The notes under the pieces were generated by a model. It was not told the origin of the DNA. It made no database searches and worked only from the letters and a program-made list of their open reading frames with translations. From NCBI RefSeq assembly GCF_037137075.1, contig NZ_JBBBNV010000012.1, positions 62,001-126,000 of the forward strand: a DNA stretch of 64,000 bases, in the 5' to 3' direction. Positions 42,700-49,987 of the stretch are shown here, one piece after another. The position numbers were made by a program, and so were the translations under genes. How positions within the stretch are numbered: position 1 is the first letter of the stretch; every line of letters begins with the position of its first letter. Source of the DNA: JBBBNV01 sp037137075. GTDB taxonomy: Bacteria; Bacillota; Bacilli; Paenibacillales; NBRC-103111.

Positions 42700-42888
42700 C
42701 CGGGCAAGGTGGGAACCATAGCAGGCCTGTTTTTCGGCTTGTCGTTCGGTTTGGCCGGCATCGGGTCGGTCCTGCTTGGCTGGCTTATTGACTTGACCAG
42801 CGTCGCTGCGGTGGTGCGTGTGTGCGCCTTCTTGCCGCTGCTCGGCGCGGTGGCGTTTCTGCTGCCGAAGCATGTCCGGAAGCAATAA
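42700..42888 (+). pseudogene. MFS transporter C-terminal fragment (fosmidomycin-resistance-like)
   Basis: The plus-strand frame reads 'GKVGTIAGLFFGLSFGLAGI' and 'LGWLIDLTSVAAVVRVCAFL' then 'PLLGAVAFLLPKHVRKQ' and a stop at 42888. This matches the last two membrane helices of Fsr-like fosmidomycin-resistance exporters. The first 340 or so residues of such a protein are absent. Confidence 0.75.
42762..42782 (+). repeat. 21-bp direct repeat, copy 1
   Basis: A 21-base exact match (beginning CGGGTCGGTCCTG, ending TTGGCTG) to 42958-42978, 196 bp apart. Copy 1 lies inside the MFS fragment. It suggests a second, shorter piece of the same gene duplicated or rearranged downstream. Confidence 0.65.
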
Positions 42889-42957
42889 GCCGGGAGTACG
42901 GGGGGGGGGAGCCACGGATTTGAGCTTGTTAGGGGCAGGGTCCTGTTAGGTGTACAA

Positions 42958-42978
42958 CGGGTCGGTCCTGCTTGGCTG
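42958..42978 (+). repeat. 21-bp direct repeat, copy 2
   Basis: The second copy of the 42762-42782 sequence. The gap 42889-43263 around it holds a GC-rich stretch (43060-43085) and no gene. Confidence 0.65.
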
Positions 42979-43168
42979 CGCGGGCAAGCGGTTGATGCTG
43001 GTCTCAGACTGCCTGAGCTGTGGCCGGATGACCGCCGTCCTGCAGCCAAACGCCGCGCGCTTGGAACTGCGCGCGGCTCGGGAACTGGCACATCACGTAA
43101 CAGTCCCGCGGGCGTGGTTGCGCCCGTAATCCCTGCAGCCGTCCCGGACCAAATCGCAGACAACACAA

Positions 43169-43216
43169 CAAAGAGGAAGGCCGCGGCTGAATGCGCGGCG
43201 CTTCCTCTTTGTTTAT
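43169..43216. terminator. Bidirectional terminator
   Basis: AAAGAGGAAG...CTTCCTCTTT with an inner CCGC/GCGG pairing; A- and T-rich tails on both sides. Serves the minus-strand gene ending at 43264. Confidence 0.82.
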
Positions 43217-43263
43217 ATTCTGGTGTAAGCCGGAGCAGACAAGAGCGTCCCGGCAATTCGGGC

Positions 43264-43833
43264 TTAGCGGAGCCGGCCCAGACGGAAATCCAGCCGGGCG
43301 GCAACGCCCGCAGGATTGGAAGGCGAACGGGCGCCGCCGAAGTTGAAGGCAATAATGACAATGTCATTGCGTCCTCTGCGAACGAAGCCGCGAATGTTAA
43401 AGGAGCGTCCGGGATTGAAGAAGGAGGGCGTGTTTTGCGGACCGTCAAATAACAGCGGCACGCCGTTAATAATGACAACGGCATAGTTGTCAACGGATAA
43501 AAATAACGATGCGCTCAGAATCGATCTTCCCGGGGACAAGGTAAACCGCCGGGAAATAATGGCGTTCTCGCTGCTCAAGTTGCCGGAGTACCATACGTAG
43601 CTGGCGCCAGGCACATCCACCCATGCGGGATCGCGCGCGATAACCTGCGCATTGAACCAGGAGTTGTTCGTGCCGATGGATACGTTACGCTGGTTAATCA
43701 GCACTGGAGTGAGATTTCGCTTCACCTGGGCTCTGTAGATAGCCATCGCTTTGGCGGTGGATATGCCTGCACTTCGGGGCAAACGAATCACTTTGGCGGG
43801 AATGGCTTTGCTTCGGCGTTTGACGCTGCTCAT
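43264..43833 (-). CDS. Hypothetical beta-rich protein
   Basis: 189 residues. ATG at 43833 after AGGGAGATGATTGA. Basic N-terminus without signal peptide; then a beta-sandwich-like domain, 'SWFNAQVIARDPAWVDVPGA', 'YVWYSGNLSSENAIISRRF', 'SLFLSVDNYAVVIINGVPL', 'GFVRRGRNDIVIIAFNFGG'. The pattern of a decorative jelly-roll with 'VDNYAVVIINGVPL' recalls galactose-binding-like domains of glycosidases and spore or capsid-surface proteins. Family unknown. Confidence 0.75.
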   Translation of the reverse strand: MSSVKRRSKAIPAKVIRLPRSAGISTAKAMAIYRAQVKRNLTPVLINQRNVSIGTNNSWFNAQVIARDPAWVDVPGASYVWYSGNLSSENAIISRRFTLSPGRSILSASLFLSVDNYAVVIINGVPLLFDGPQNTPSFFNPGRSFNIRGFVRRGRNDIVIIAFNFGGARSPSNPAGVAARLDFRLGRLR

Positions 43834-44067
43834 TCAATCATCTCCCTATGTTTATGAAATCTTGCATATTATCATATTCATAGCTTAGAGATTGGATAGG
43901 AATAGTCGTCCAAGGGGCTGCCGTTATAGTTAAAAAAGGCACCCGGCTTCCGGCCGGACACCCGCCAGAGGTACCTCATCCATTCAAAATGATAACGCCG
44001 AATCGCTTCATGCCGATTCAACGTCCTTTAATCCTGAGTGGAGGGCTGATACAATGCCGCAGAGAGA

Positions 44068-45405
44068 TTACCGCAGGTGTTTATATACCTCGATCGCCCG
44101 GGCGCGCGAGGCCTTCAAGTCGACGATGGCCTGAGGGCGCGGCAGATGAATTTCTTTGTCGCTTAACATGCGGAGCTGCGGCAGCCAGCGCCGGATATAG
44201 GCTCCTGTCGGGTCGTGCGTCTGGGACTGGGTGACCGGATTCATAATGCGAAAGTATGGCGCGGCGTCAAAGCCCAGAGAAGCGGACCACAGCCAGCCGC
44301 CCCGGTTCAGCACACGGTCGTAGTCAGCCAGCTTCAGGCGGAAATATTGCTCGCCCAACGTGAAGGGACACAGCAAATTTTTGGTCAGAAACATTGCGGT
44401 TATCATGCGCAGGCGATTCGGCATCCGCCCGGTCGTATGGAGCTCCGTCATGGCGGCGTCAATGATCGGGATGCCGGTTTCGCCGCATTGCCAAGCCTCA
44501 AGGAACCGGTCGCTAAGCAGCGACAAATCCAACTGCTCCTCGTAGCGAAAGAAGCTTTCGTCATGCCGGGCCTGATACAGGTAAAAATCACGCCAGGCCA
44601 GCTGCCGCCGCCAGACTTCCCCGACAGGAGAGGCGGTAACCGAAGCATAGGCTTGACGGATGGAGAGCGCGCCGCAGTTCAGGTGGCGGCTAATGCCGCT
44701 CGTGCCTTCCAGCGCATAACGGTCACGGGTATCGGCATAAGCAGCCAGACCGCCGTTAAGGAAATGCTGCAGCGCCTCGGCAGGATGCTCCTCTTCACCG
44801 GCAGCACGCCAGTCGAACGGAGGGGCCAGGCGCTGCAGCAGCTCATCGTCTAGCTCATCGGACTTGACGATGCTCAGCTGTGAGACGCTGGCCGGATAAG
44901 GAGCGGGGGCGTACAAGGCCAGGAAGCTGCTCCATTTTTGATAATACGGTGTGAATACCTTATAAGGGGTTGTCTTGCCGCCCCGGGCGGCGTAGGCCTG
45001 GAATTCGTCCACGTCGGCCAGAGGACCCTCGTCGAATGTGACGACCGGCAGGCCAAGCTGATCGGCGGCAAGCCTGATCCGTTCATCGCGCTGGAGAGCA
45101 TACGGCGTTACGTCACGGTGCAGGACAAGCTCCTCTATGGCAAGCCGGCGGCATAATTGCTCGGTCACCTCGGCGGGATCGCCATACAATACCGCCAAGT
45201 ATCCGCCGAGCCGGCGGTACTCGGCTTCCAGCCGTGCGGCATGCCGAAGGAAGCTTCGGCCGCTGTGCTCCTCGGCCCGGCCTCCCGCCAGCAGCTGCGG
45301 ATCCAGAATAAGCACGTGCAGGCTGGGCCGTCCGCGCCGGAGTATATATTCATAAGCGGGAAGATCCTCCGTCCGCAAGTCCTTGCGATGCAGAAACAGA
45401 ATCAT
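44068..45405 (-). CDS. phr: Deoxyribodipyrimidine photolyase
   Basis: 445 residues. ATG at 45405 after AAAGGAG with a 9-base spacer. Repairs UV-induced cyclobutane pyrimidine dimers using blue light, with FADH as catalyst and an antenna cofactor. 'FLHRKDLRTEDLPAYEY' opens the alpha/beta antenna domain; 'GTSGISRHLNCGALSIRQAY' and 'WQCGETGIPIIDAAMTELHT' with 'GRMPNRLRMITAMFLTKNL' are the FAD pocket; 'NPVTQSQTHDPTGAYIRRWL' is the conserved end. Typical class I length. Monocistronic. The gap 43834-44067 is empty. Confidence 0.95.
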   Translation of the reverse strand: MILFLHRKDLRTEDLPAYEYILRRGRPSLHVLILDPQLLAGGRAEEHSGRSFLRHAARLEAEYRRLGGYLAVLYGDPAEVTEQLCRRLAIEELVLHRDVTPYALQRDERIRLAADQLGLPVVTFDEGPLADVDEFQAYAARGGKTTPYKVFTPYYQKWSSFLALYAPAPYPASVSQLSIVKSDELDDELLQRLAPPFDWRAAGEEEHPAEALQHFLNGGLAAYADTRDRYALEGTSGISRHLNCGALSIRQAYASVTASPVGEVWRRQLAWRDFYLYQARHDESFFRYEEQLDLSLLSDRFLEAWQCGETGIPIIDAAMTELHTTGRMPNRLRMITAMFLTKNLLCPFTLGEQYFRLKLADYDRVLNRGGWLWSASLGFDAAPYFRIMNPVTQSQTHDPTGAYIRRWLPQLRMLSDKEIHLPRPQAIVDLKASRARAIEVYKHLR

Positions 45406-45431
45406 CAGGGGAGTCTCCTTTCTTATAAGAA

Positions 45432-45471
45432 AAGCCCGTTTCAGCGGCATTAATGCCACCGAAACAGGCTT
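45432..45471 (-). terminator. Terminator of the NlpC/P60 gene
   Basis: On the minus strand AAGCCTGTTTCGGTGGCATT pairs with AATGCCGCTGAAACGGGCTT (two mismatches), followed by TTCTT. Confidence 0.85.
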
Positions 45472-45528
45472 GCTGTGGAAACGGTCGCTTCCACTTGTTG
45501 GGCGTTGCCAAGCCATAACAAAGAAGGC

Positions 45529-46026
45529 TTATTTGGCAGCGGCCGTCGTCTGCGGTTCCGTCGTTAGCTGTGTATACAGGTCATCCCAAAGGATGCGGCG
45601 CGCGCCAACATAGCGCTTGGCATAATACGCGTCACTCAAATTTGTCTTAATGATGCCCTTGTTGGTTGCGGAATGAGCGAATTCATTGTTGCCAACGTAA
45701 ACGCCGACATGAGAAATGCTCTTTCCTGTGTTGGTGCTGGTGTCAAAGAAAACAAGATCTCCTTCACGGAGCTCATCCTTTTTGATCCAGTAGCCCTTGG
45801 TGTACTGGGAAGCAGATTGATGGGGCAGGTCGATGCCGAATTTAGCGAAAATAAACATCGTAAATCCGGAGCAGTCAAATCCGTCCTCATTCGTACCAGC
45901 CCATTTGTACGGGGTGCCCATCATTTCATTGACGGCTTCGTTCAATGGGGTTTCTGCATACGCGCTTCCAGCTTGTACAAGCATCAAAAAAACAAACCCG
46001 AGCAACAGAAGTGAAGCCTTCTTCAA
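45529..46026 (-). CDS. Secreted NlpC/P60 peptidoglycan endopeptidase
   Basis: 165 residues. TTG start at 46026 after GGAAGGGG. Signal peptide 1-24 (SAYA-ET). The papain-like catalytic triad is Cys in 'GFDCSGFTMFIF', His in 'ISHVGVYVGNNEF', and a third polar residue just after ('AHSAT'). Cuts D-Glu-diaminopimelate bonds in wall peptides. The upstream ydaO riboswitch ties its expression to c-di-AMP, as is known for cell-wall hydrolases in Firmicutes and actinobacteria. Confidence 0.93.
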   Translation of the reverse strand: MKKASLLLLGFVFLMLVQAGSAYAETPLNEAVNEMMGTPYKWAGTNEDGFDCSGFTMFIFAKFGIDLPHQSASQYTKGYWIKKDELREGDLVFFDTSTNTGKSISHVGVYVGNNEFAHSATNKGIIKTNLSDAYYAKRYVGARRILWDDLYTQLTTEPQTTAAAK

Positions 46027-46037
46027 AACTGTTACCC

Positions 46038-46158
46038 CTTCCTGTGCCTACGAGGTTAGCTAAGGGTTCGGTCGAAGGTTCCCTATGATCCCTCTGAGAT
46101 TCGGAGATCAATTCACCCAAAACGGTTCCCCCGTTTTCCTTTCGGAAATTCGGCAATT
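46038..46158 (-). promoter_or_regulatory. ydaO/yuaA c-di-AMP riboswitch
   Basis: On the minus strand the conserved blocks appear in order: CCGAAAGGAAAACGGGGGAA, TTGGGTGAATTGATCTC, AGGGATCATAGGGAACC, and GACCGAACCC then TTAGCTAACCTCGTAGGC. These are the conserved nucleotides of the ydaO class, which senses c-di-AMP and turns expression off when the ligand binds. It ends about 11 bases before the TTG start, so the ribosome site (GGAAGGGG) abuts it and control may be translational; no intervening terminator is evident. Confidence 0.93.
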
Positions 46159-46232
46159 TATTCTTTTTTTCAACTTGCCAGAGACTAGTATTCGACGTTC
46201 AATTTACAATTCCTTCTCATGTCACAATTTCG

Positions 46233-46278
46233 TAAAAAAAAACACCCTTCCACAGGATGATTCCTGCAGAAAAGTGCT
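46233..46278 (-). terminator. Terminator of the peptidase/membrane operon
   Basis: On the minus strand CACTTTTCTGCAGGA pairs with TCCTGTGGAAGGGTG (mismatches in the middle), followed by nine T. Confidence 0.85.
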
Positions 46279-46289
46279 TTGGTATAGTA

Positions 46290-47108
46290 TTAAATACCTA
46301 TTTTTTCCATCCAAACCCGATATTGGGAGGATGATTCCCAGAGAAATCCGAAGGCGTGTACGAGATGGAGAAGCTGGGCCAGAACGAATGCAGTCATGCC
46401 GGCCCACATTAGGGAAGCTCCTGTCAGTGTAATGAAAAGAAGAAGATATGCTGTCAGCACGATGAGGGAAGAAAGCACGAGAACATGACACGATTTAAGC
46501 AAAGTCTGCAGCATGCCCGGTATTCCCCCGCCGGTCAAGCGGTTCAGCCGCATCGCCTGGAACAAGGTACGCACCGCGTAGCCGTAAGCCCAATAGCCGA
46601 TGACCCAGGGCAGCGGAGTGGTCCACTCCCAGCGGTAGATGGAGCCCGTATGCAGGGCCTCCTGGACGGAGGGCACAATCCAGATGAGCGGCAGCAGCGC
46701 CAACATGGTTTGCAGCGCGTAGTAGCCGTAATAGGCTTTGCCGAGCTGCCTCGCTCCCTGTACAAAACGATAGCCTGCATTGAGATCGGAATGATGCAGG
46801 GAGTAGAATGTGCCAGCCTCCAGCAGCGGAGTCAGTATCATCCGCAGTACGAGGATGCCGAGCAGCAGCCATAAATACGGGTGGGCGATGTCGGTCTTCA
46901 GCAGGGCGAACTGTCCTTCCGCCCAGAACAGGTCGCTGCTCTGCCGGGGCAAATCGGACCCGGGGTACCTGTGCAGCAGGGGGAGGATGACCGATTTCGC
47001 CATTTGCAGCAGGGAGAATCCCCACAGCCAGTGGTAAATGAACAGCACCAGAAGCAGGAAGGGCTGCCGCCAGGCAACCCGCCAGCCCTCCGTTACATAA
47101 CGAAGCAT
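46290..47108 (-). CDS. Hypothetical membrane protein, partner of M1 peptidase
   Basis: 272 residues with six to seven membrane helices. GTAGGAGG overlaps the stop of the preceding peptidase gene and the start follows within 12 bp, so the two are a coupled operon. 'EGWRVAWRQPFLLLVLFIYH' opens; 'LLEAGTFYSLHHSDLNAGY' lies in the middle; ends with a cytoplasmic 'YRVWMEKIGI'. No known family recognised; perhaps related to membrane partners of peptidases. Confidence 0.75.
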   Translation of the reverse strand: MLRYVTEGWRVAWRQPFLLLVLFIYHWLWGFSLLQMAKSVILPLLHRYPGSDLPRQSSDLFWAEGQFALLKTDIAHPYLWLLLGILVLRMILTPLLEAGTFYSLHHSDLNAGYRFVQGARQLGKAYYGYYALQTMLALLPLIWIVPSVQEALHTGSIYRWEWTTPLPWVIGYWAYGYAVRTLFQAMRLNRLTGGGIPGMLQTLLKSCHVLVLSSLIVLTAYLLLFITLTGASLMWAGMTAFVLAQLLHLVHAFGFLWESSSQYRVWMEKIGI

Positions 47109-47119
47109 ATGCTTGCCTC

Positions 47120-49099
47120 CTACAGCGCAATCAGGCGCATCATAATTTCCAGTATCGAAGCGGTGCCCAGCTTCAGCCGTGAAGCCGATTCAGGCTGAAT
47201 AGCTGCACGCATGAAATTGTTGATGTGTTTATTCTCCAGCACCTGCGTATACTGCGGATCGATGGCGGCCCATACCAGCGGGGCGGGATGCGTCAGGGAG
47301 ATTTTGACCTCCATATCCTTGCCGTCCCATTCTTCCCGCCGTTCCGTTCCATCGGCAAAATGAAGCACGAAGGGAACGGGGCCATGATAGCCGCCCAGCC
47401 GCTTCAGCCATACGGCGTGCTCGTATACGTCTGTCCCGTCTTGATTGACGCTGCGGCTCTGGATGCGGTCGACCGCATAATCCACCATCTCATTGCCGTA
47501 AACAAATTGGCGGAAAAATTCGTCCCACGGCTGCTTCGTGACATCCTCCAGCGTTTTTTTGAAATCCTCGCTTCCGGGATGGCGGAACTTCCAGCGTTGG
47601 AAATAGGTCTTTAATACCTTTTGCATCTGAGGACGGCCGATTTGCCGTTCGATGGCCGTCAGGATGAGCTTGGCCCGCGTGTAGACGTTCTCCGCATAAA
47701 TGTCATGGGACCGGAAATGCCAGGACGGCTGGTTCAGCGGAGCAGGCGAAGTCATATAGCCCGCCTCGAGCGGCAGATTGGGCCTCAGCCCGTATTCGCT
47801 TTCCATCACACGGTCCTCGACATAGGAGGTGAAGCCTTCATCGAGCCAGGCCTCTTCAAATTCATTGGAAGCGACGATGCCGTACCAGTATTGATGTCCG
47901 ATTTCGTGGACGACAACGCGTTCCAGCTCGAAATCCGGTGCCTCATCTCCGGCTCCCCAGGCGGTGACCAGGGTCGGATACTCCATGCCGCCGGCTCCGT
48001 TTCCTTCGGGAGGCGGGACTACGATAGACAGCGTCGAGTACGGATACGTGCCGTACCACTGGCTATAGCTGGAGATAGCTTTTTTGGCTGCAAGCATGTA
48101 GCGATCCTTCAGATGGGCGTGCCGAGGGTCCAGATACAGCTTGATGCGAATGCCCGGAAGACTTGGCGTGGAGAAGGGCTCTTCCGCATAAACGAAGTGC
48201 GGCGAGGCGGACCATGCGAAATCGTGCACGTCATCGGCGTAGAAATGCCAGGTTTTCATGCCGTTCTCCTCAACCGGCGTTTTGACCGGGAGGCCGGTGG
48301 CGGCAACGGTGTAGTCGGCCGGCACTTTTATTTTTACATTATAAATTCCGAAGTCCGCGTAAAATTCCGAATTGCCGTGATACTGATGCACATTCCAGCC
48401 TTCATCGGTCCGCCCCCGCGTTCCTTTGGGCTCGTAAACCGCCAGCTTCGGAAACCACTGTCCCGCCATGATGAAATCCCCGGCATAGCCCATCCGGGCG
48501 TATACCTCCGGAAGCTTGACCGTAAATTGCAGCTTCAGCGAGGTTTTGCCGCCAGGCTCGACCTGACGGGGCAAACGTATTTTCATGACGGTTCGGTCGG
48601 CGGAGTTGCCGTCATCCGGCTGGACATACTGAATGGTGTGGGTCAAATCGACGCCGTCCTCGCTTTTGATGGACAGCACCTCCATGCCGCCGTAGCTGTT
48701 CTCCTTCATTTCGTCCTGGCGCAGCTTGCCGCCGGATTCCTTCAGGAAGGTGGATTTCTTGGTGAATGCATTCGGGTACAGGTGCAGATACAGCTCGCTT
48801 ACCGGCTGCTGTCCCGGATTTTTCCAGGTAATGGACTCGGCTCCGGTCAGACGCTTCTCCCCGGCATCCAGCTCGACGGACATGTGGTACTCCACGATGC
48901 GGTTGCTGAGGGGCTTGACGGACTCCTTCACCGCAGGCGCGGGAGGCTCCAGCGGCGCGGCGGAATGAGGCTCGTTTGAGCCGGCCGGCACAAGCCGAGA
49001 CGGCGTTTCATGGTTCCAGTACCACAAGGCCCAGCAAACTCCGATACACAGCAGAAGGGACCGCAGTAAAGCGGAGCGGGCCAATTTTCCTCGTATCAT
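47120..49099 (-). CDS. M1 family zinc aminopeptidase, membrane-anchored
   Basis: 659 residues. Membrane anchor at 9-30 ('ALLRSLLLCIGVCWALWYW'), Pro-rich linker, then a tricorn-like N-domain. Active site: 'GAGGMEYPTLVTAWG' (exopeptidase motif), 'VVVHEIGHQYWYGIVASNE' (HExxH-x18-E zinc site) and 'FEEAWLDEGFTSYVED' with the third ligand Glu. Tyr for transition-state binding follows in the next hundred residues. It probably trims peptides at the outer membrane face. ATG at 49099 after GAGGAAGT. Confidence 0.93.
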   Translation of the reverse strand: MIRGKLARSALLRSLLLCIGVCWALWYWNHETPSRLVPAGSNEPHSAAPLEPPAPAVKESVKPLSNRIVEYHMSVELDAGEKRLTGAESITWKNPGQQPVSELYLHLYPNAFTKKSTFLKESGGKLRQDEMKENSYGGMEVLSIKSEDGVDLTHTIQYVQPDDGNSADRTVMKIRLPRQVEPGGKTSLKLQFTVKLPEVYARMGYAGDFIMAGQWFPKLAVYEPKGTRGRTDEGWNVHQYHGNSEFYADFGIYNVKIKVPADYTVAATGLPVKTPVEENGMKTWHFYADDVHDFAWSASPHFVYAEEPFSTPSLPGIRIKLYLDPRHAHLKDRYMLAAKKAISSYSQWYGTYPYSTLSIVVPPPEGNGAGGMEYPTLVTAWGAGDEAPDFELERVVVHEIGHQYWYGIVASNEFEEAWLDEGFTSYVEDRVMESEYGLRPNLPLEAGYMTSPAPLNQPSWHFRSHDIYAENVYTRAKLILTAIERQIGRPQMQKVLKTYFQRWKFRHPGSEDFKKTLEDVTKQPWDEFFRQFVYGNEMVDYAVDRIQSRSVNQDGTDVYEHAVWLKRLGGYHGPVPFVLHFADGTERREEWDGKDMEVKISLTHPAPLVWAAIDPQYTQVLENKHINNFMRAAIQPESASRLKLGTASILEIMMRLIAL

Positions 49100-49224
49100 A
49101 CTTCCTCATCACCCCGTTGACAAGCATCTAAAGCATGTATATGTTTGCAATACAAGCTTTAGTCGCGATAAAATATTTATAGTGAAAAGCGGGATGGATT
49201 TACTAAAGAAGGATGGTGTACTTG

Positions 49225-49731
49225 ATGTCGGAGAACGAATTCAAGCCAAAGAAATCCCTGGGCGCGCTGAATGTGGTCAGCAAGCAGGAGCATAAAGGCT
49301 TCGGTTCAGGGATGCTGGATTTAAGCAACCTGTCGAGCATGATTGTAGATGGGGATGAAGCTTATATTGATCTTGGGGCCATACATGCCAAGAGTAAGGT
49401 GGAGCGGGGCTGCAAATTCACGACCAACAAGGCGGAGGTGCCGGATGGACGCCGCTGCTGGATTGTGTGGGTGGAGATTGGGCGCGATGACGAAGGCCAG
49501 GCGTATTATGCAGGCTTGACCACCTGCGAGATGCTTGTGGATTCAGAAAAACGGCTTATTTGGAAAATACTGCCTGAACACGTTCAGAAAATGGAATGGG
49601 CGCTGAAGCACCGTTATGTTGTGGAGGATTTGAACGAGAAGGAGAAAGAGGCTCTGCGGACCCGTCTGGCGGAGTACAAGCCGGAATGGTGGGAGCGCAC
49701 ACCGGAGGAGCTGAAGGCGAAGCTGGCGTAA
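49225..49731 (+). CDS. ywhD: YwhD family protein
   Basis: 168 residues. ATG at 49225 is best supported; AAGAAGG lies 12 bases upstream, and TTG 49222 is nearer. 'SLGALNVVSKQEHKGFG' and 'LDLSNLSSMIVDGDEAYIDL' with 'HAKSKVERGCKFTTNK' are the conserved parts; C-terminal Trp-rich 'KPEWWERTPEELKAKL'. Soluble protein of unknown role. Next to pbpG and speE as in B. subtilis. Confidence 0.9.
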   Translation: MSENEFKPKKSLGALNVVSKQEHKGFGSGMLDLSNLSSMIVDGDEAYIDLGAIHAKSKVERGCKFTTNKAEVPDGRRCWIVWVEIGRDDEGQAYYAGLTTCEMLVDSEKRLIWKILPEHVQKMEWALKHRYVVEDLNEKEKEALRTRLAEYKPEWWERTPEELKAKLA

Positions 49732-49838
49732 AACACGCAGTTTCGGTGAAATGTGTCAAATTTGTGTCAGCCATTGTGAGAAAGCCGCCTCTCGATTAAA
49801 CTAAGTGAAGTGTATACGAACACATATGCACTAGGACA

Positions 49839-49885
49839 GCAAAAGGGCAAACCTGAAGGGGTTTGCCCTTTTGTGTTTTTTTGTT
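49839..49885. terminator. Bidirectional terminator
   Basis: AAAAGGGCAAACC tgaag GGGTTTGCCCTTTT followed by GTGTTTTTTTG; A-rich on the other side. Separates ywhD from the convergent pbpG. Confidence 0.93.
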
Positions 49886-49987
49886 TTTTGAGAGTCCGGA
49901 AGGCGGCTGCGAATTCTGGTCGTAAACATGGCTCCGGCCGGCTCCGCACGAGCGCGATCGGTTACTTCCAGACCGGGCCGGGCACAG

